Translations under genes and position numbers: made by a program | Notes under the pieces: model-generated | What the model was told of the DNA's origin: nothing | Database searches by the model: none | What the model saw: the letters and a program-made list of their open reading frames with translations, nothing else | Assembly (NCBI GenBank): GCA_002400805.1 | Contig: NVRG01000140.1 | Coordinates: forward strand, 1 to 8,114 | Direction: 5' to 3' | DNA from: Gammaproteobacteria bacterium | GTDB taxonomy: Bacteria; Pseudomonadota; Gammaproteobacteria; Nitrosococcales; Methylophagaceae | DNA: 8,114 nt | Part shown: positions 6,375 to 8,114 of the stretch, one piece after another | How positions within the stretch are numbered: the first letter of the stretch is position 1 | Layout: every line of letters starts with the position of its first letter

Positions 6375-6821
6375 TCAAGCTGTATTCTTTTTAGTTAGAA
6401 CTTCAATGCACTGATTGAGCATTTCTTTCAACTGAATTACATCTGATAATTCGATATTATCGTTCAGTAGAGTCTTAAGAAGTTGCTCAGGAATCGGTTT
6501 GGCTTTATCTTTTAACAGCCTTCCTTTATCTGTTAATTGGACATTAACACTGCGTTCATCTTTAGAACTTCTCTTTCGTTGTATGAGGTCCAATTTCTCC
6601 ATACGTTTTAATAAAGGGGAAATTGTATTGGTATTTAAGAGCAGTTTTTCTGAAATTTGATTCACCGAAAGGCGATCGTTTTCCCATAATACCATAAGTA
6701 CTAAATACTGAGGGTAAGTTATTCCCATTTCATCTAGATATGGCTTGTATGCCTTTGTGATAAGTCTAGACGCCGAGTAGATAGGAAAGCAGATCTGATT
6801 GCTTAATAGTAAATTGTCCAT
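6375..6821 (-). CDS. ohrR: MarR-family repressor, OhrR type (organic-peroxide sensor)
   Basis: The 148-residue protein is a typical length for a MarR dimer. The N-terminus, SNQICFPIYSASRLITKAYKP, matches OhrR, with the redox-active Cys11. Tyr25 and Tyr36 sit at the same offsets from the cysteine as the two tyrosines that hydrogen-bond the sensing cysteine in Bacillus OhrR. A winged-helix DNA-binding domain follows (VNQISEKLLLNTNTISPLLKRMEKLDLI, 53-80) and a basic wing (RKRSSKDERSVNVQLTDKG, 82-100). In the family, peroxide oxidises the cysteine and the repressor leaves its operator. Cys138 could be a second thiol, but a one-cysteine mechanism is also possible. The start codon overlaps the doxX stop by one base (TAATG), so the pair is translationally coupled. 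The palindrome upstream of doxX is its likely operator. No ohr peroxidase gene is in view, so the regulated target here is doxX. Confidence 0.88.
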   Translation of the reverse strand: MDNLLLSNQICFPIYSASRLITKAYKPYLDEMGITYPQYLVLMVLWENDRLSVNQISEKLLLNTNTISPLLKRMEKLDLIQRKRSSKDERSVNVQLTDKGRLLKDKAKPIPEQLLKTLLNDNIELSDVIQLKEMLNQCIEVLTKKNTA

Positions 6822-7252
6822 TAGTTTTCGGTTTTATTTGCTCTCCATGACTTCCAAGCACCAGATGACCATAAGGCCCAAGCAATGAGAACAGGTTGAA
6901 AAAATAAGCGTATCAGCCTTGCTTTATCAGAGTCTAATGCTCCAAAGGCATCTTTACCGTCCAAATATTGGGCAATATTACCAGGGAAGATTAGGATGAA
7001 AAATAAAGCCAGTGCCCAACCGAACTTCGCTCGTTTATTTGTCCAAAAAGCGAGGCCAAGACCTAATGCCATTTCTACTATACCTGAAAGTATGACGACT
7101 AAATCTTTACTCATCGGAATCCAATCCGGCACCTGAGCCTGAAAGTCGATTCTATTAAAGGTAAGGTGGCTAAATCCAGCATAGATCATGAAAATGGCTA
7201 AAAGAATTCTAAATATATTTTGTGCCAATGTTGTTTTAACTTGCTTTTTCAT
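6821..7252 (-). CDS. DoxX-family integral membrane protein
   Basis: The 143-residue protein has four hydrophobic segments, at about 10-29, 48-71, 76-96 and 112-130, which is the usual DoxX topology. Family-like features include MIYAGFSHL in the first helix, VPDWIP before the second, and LSGIVEMALGLGLAFW in the second (compare the SG..E...GLGL pattern). DoxX relatives are small membrane proteins linked to thiol or oxidative-stress handling and to quinol-associated complexes. A specific reaction cannot be assigned from sequence. Coupling to an OhrR-type repressor supports a role in peroxide or thiol stress at the membrane. AGGTTGAG directly precedes the ATG at 7252 and could act as a weak ribosome-binding site. 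It is the first gene of the two-gene minus-strand operon. Confidence 0.88.
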   Translation of the reverse strand: MKKQVKTTLAQNIFRILLAIFMIYAGFSHLTFNRIDFQAQVPDWIPMSKDLVVILSGIVEMALGLGLAFWTNKRAKFGWALALFFILIFPGNIAQYLDGKDAFGALDSDKARLIRLFFQPVLIAWALWSSGAWKSWRANKTEN

Positions 7253-7283
7253 CTCAACCTGTTTTTAAATCGTGTGCGTTTAT

Positions 7284-7295
7284 ATCGTGCACGAT
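7284..7295. promoter_or_regulatory. Probable OhrR/MarR operator, perfect 12-bp palindrome
   Basis: ATCGTGCACGAT is its own reverse complement and starts one base downstream of the -7 element of the doxX-marR operon. It therefore covers the predicted transcription start (around 7290). MarR-type repressors bind such palindromes. A related half-site, ATCGTG, lies 15 bases further downstream at 7269-7274 and could be a second, weaker site. Assignment to this MarR protein is by position and is not proven. Confidence 0.68.
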
Positions 7296-7296
7296 G

Positions 7297-7304
7297 CAAA
7301 TGTA
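7297..7304 (-). promoter_or_regulatory. -7 element (TACATTTG) of the doxX-marR operon
   Basis: On the minus strand this reads TACATTTG, an exact fit to the Bacteroidota TAnnTTTG -7 box, 44 bases upstream of the doxX start. The -33 TTTG is not clear; AGTTCCG lies at roughly the right distance. The operator palindrome follows immediately, which implies repression by blocking the polymerase. Confidence 0.62.
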
Positions 7305-7606
7305 AATGATTTTTATTACATCGGAACTGTTTTTCGTAAATATTAATTCCGATGGAATAATGATAGGGTCTAGATGATTGTTCTTTTCGCTCCATTTTTG
7401 TTCCATAGACTCTTAAAACAAGTACTTCCCTTGAAAAAAGGTGAATCTACAAACGAGCGTTTACAAAAGAAATCAATCTGGGGTAGGAGAATCGTGAAAG
7501 GATTGCGCTGTTTTATGATATACATAACGCACCTGCACTTCATGCCGAAAAGTTTATATTCGAGAAGTCGGCACGAAAGCGCAGCATAAACCGTTCTGCA
7601 CAATAA
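7305..7606. other. Intergenic region without a convincing gene
   Basis: Both strands have short open frames here (71 and 80 codons), but they overlap each other and show no family motif, signal peptide or ribosome-binding site. I treat them as chance. The only clear structure is a perfect 8-bp inverted repeat, CATCGGAA (7319-7326) and TTCCGATG (7347-7354), just upstream of the doxX promoter. Confidence 0.5.
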
Positions 7607-7648
7607 AGCCAAAGACTAAAACAATATATAATGCTTTAATCTTTGGCT
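7607..7648 (-). terminator. Hairpin terminator after the minus-strand hypothetical gene
   Basis: AGCCAAAGA (7607-7615) and TCTTTGGCT (7640-7648) pair perfectly and, after one mismatch, continue with TAAA/TTTA, leaving a 14-base loop. On the minus strand the stem is followed by TTTATTG, a short T-rich tail, and it lies 30 bases past the stop codon of the gene ending at 7678. Good geometry for an intrinsic terminator in the minus direction. Confidence 0.6.
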
Positions 7649-7677
7649 ATTCAATAGTACAAACTGAGTTCTATCCG

Positions 7678-7980
7678 TTACGCATTTGCTGAAAAATTGT
7701 CAAATAAAATAACCGTATCGTTATTATCATTATCACTCCCATCTTCAACCAGAATTGTCCAATTTGAGTATCCGTTAAATTGTCTGGAAAGCAGCGGACA
7801 AATGCTACTTGGAGTAAATTTAGCGCCTTTATGATCTTTATGATCACAAGTAACAGTGAATATAAGTGATTTTCCGATGTGAGATTGAACATCGATAATA
7901 TCATGCCCGTAGCGGGTATTTAATCCAGGCAAATCTCCATTATCATGGAAAGGTGCTGTGAAAGTATTGCTATAATTCAA
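7678..7980 (-). CDS. Hypothetical protein, probably 5'-truncated
   Basis: The open frame gives 100 residues from the ATG at 7980. I do not recognise a family. The product has an aromatic/Asn-rich start (MNYSNTFTAPFHDNGDLPG), a histidine and aspartate cluster (CDHKDHKG, 45-52), two cysteines (45 and 61) and an acidic DGSDNDNND loop (80-88) that could bind calcium. The frame stays open upstream to a stop at 8056-8058. That extension reads QRTTIKCET before the Met and, further up, a hydrophobic stretch that mimics a signal peptide. However, it contains no ATG, GTG or TTG, and it is antisense to the coiled-coil frame. The gene most likely begins beyond a junction near base 8000, or less likely at 7980. 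The hairpin downstream supports a real minus-strand gene. Confidence 0.5.
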   Translation of the reverse strand: MNYSNTFTAPFHDNGDLPGLNTRYGHDIIDVQSHIGKSLIFTVTCDHKDHKGAKFTPSSICPLLSRQFNGYSNWTILVEDGSDNDNNDTVILFDNFSANA

Positions 7981-7994
7981 AGTTTCGCATTTAA

Positions 7995-8114
7995 TTGTTG
8001 TTCGCTGAGCAGCTCCAGCAAGAAAAGAAGCAGCGAGAACTACTCGAGAAAGAAGTCAGCAGGAAGCAGACAGTGAAGTACTCAGAGGATCTCCAAGCCA
8101 AGCAAAAGGAGCTC
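7995..8114 (+). CDS. Open coiled-coil-like fragment at the right edge (partial)
   Basis: This frame is open from a stop at 7992-7994 to the window edge, 40 codons, with no start codon visible. From about 8004 it reads as a charged helix: AEQLQQEKKQRELLEKEVSR, then a Lys/Glu/Gln-rich continuation ending LQAKQKEL. The heptad-like leucine spacing suggests a coiled coil. Codon choice (CTC, CAG, AGC, AGG, GTG) and ~50% GC differ from the ~38% GC of the preceding 120 bases. It may be a fragment of foreign, possibly eukaryotic, DNA joined to the bacterial sequence, or the end of an unusual bacterial gene. The family is not recognised. Confidence 0.3.
   Translation, partial: MLFAEQLQQEKKQRELLEKEVSRKQTVKYSEDLQAKQKEL

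Noticed and set aside
7374..7589. 71-codon open frame on the plus strand, with an overlapping 80-codon frame on the minus strand
   Set aside because: The two frames shadow each other. There is no family motif, no ribosome-binding site and no plausible signal or domain, so they are best read as noncoding sequence.
8008..8058. Signal-peptide-like hydrophobic extension of the minus-strand hypothetical protein
   Set aside because: It has no possible start codon and is the exact antisense of a Lys/Glu/Gln-rich coiled-coil frame, which produces Leu/Ala/Phe-rich antisense reading automatically.
1..8114. CRISPR array, tRNA or rRNA gene, insertion sequence transposase
   Set aside because: No regularly spaced repeats, cloverleaf-like sequence, rRNA signature or transposase motif was seen on either strand.

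Overview
The window looks like a chromosomal segment of a member of the Bacteroidota, probably a flavobacterium-like marine or environmental lineage. The DNA is AT-rich and Shine-Dalgarno sequences are mostly weak or absent. Several upstream regions carry the Bacteroidota -7 element TAnnTTTG, and short surface lipoproteins are common. All protein families are assigned from motifs read by eye; no database search was run.

Layout. (1) Bases 1-81 are the C-terminal tail of a MutS-family protein, followed by a probable weak terminator. (2) Bases 82-3780 form a plus-strand accessory-looking stretch: a small lipoprotein, a YheT-type alpha/beta hydrolase with a complete catalytic triad, a secreted protein of unknown function and a second lipoprotein. 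Long intergenic gaps separate most of them. Two of the gaps contain diverged copies of the same ~90-bp repeat in direct orientation, each ahead of a lipoprotein gene. (3) Bases 3781-5080 hold an M19 membrane-dipeptidase gene bracketed by complementary 7-mers, with a structured inverted repeat behind it, so it resembles a mobile cassette. (4) Bases 5101-6288 encode a protein with the alanine dehydrogenase / PNT fold that appears to lack the catalytic lysine. (5) A strong hairpin separates it from a convergent minus-strand operon, doxX-marR. The MarR protein has the OhrR-type peroxide-sensing cysteine and tyrosines, and a perfect palindrome sits on the predicted start point of the operon, so a peroxide-inducible autoregulated unit is likely. 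(6) Bases 7305-7606 carry no convincing gene. (7) Near the right edge lies a minus-strand hypothetical gene with its own hairpin terminator. Its 5' end runs into about 110 bases of clearly different composition that read as a plus-strand coiled coil; this may be an assembly or insertion junction.

Genes in regions 2 and 3 do not form a recognisable pathway and look like independently acquired units. The doxX-marR pair is the only clear functional partnership. I do not see a proven new defence or metabolic system. The best leads are the repeat- and cassette-like organisation of bases 140-5080, the altered active site of the dehydrogenase-like protein, and the composition break near base 8000.
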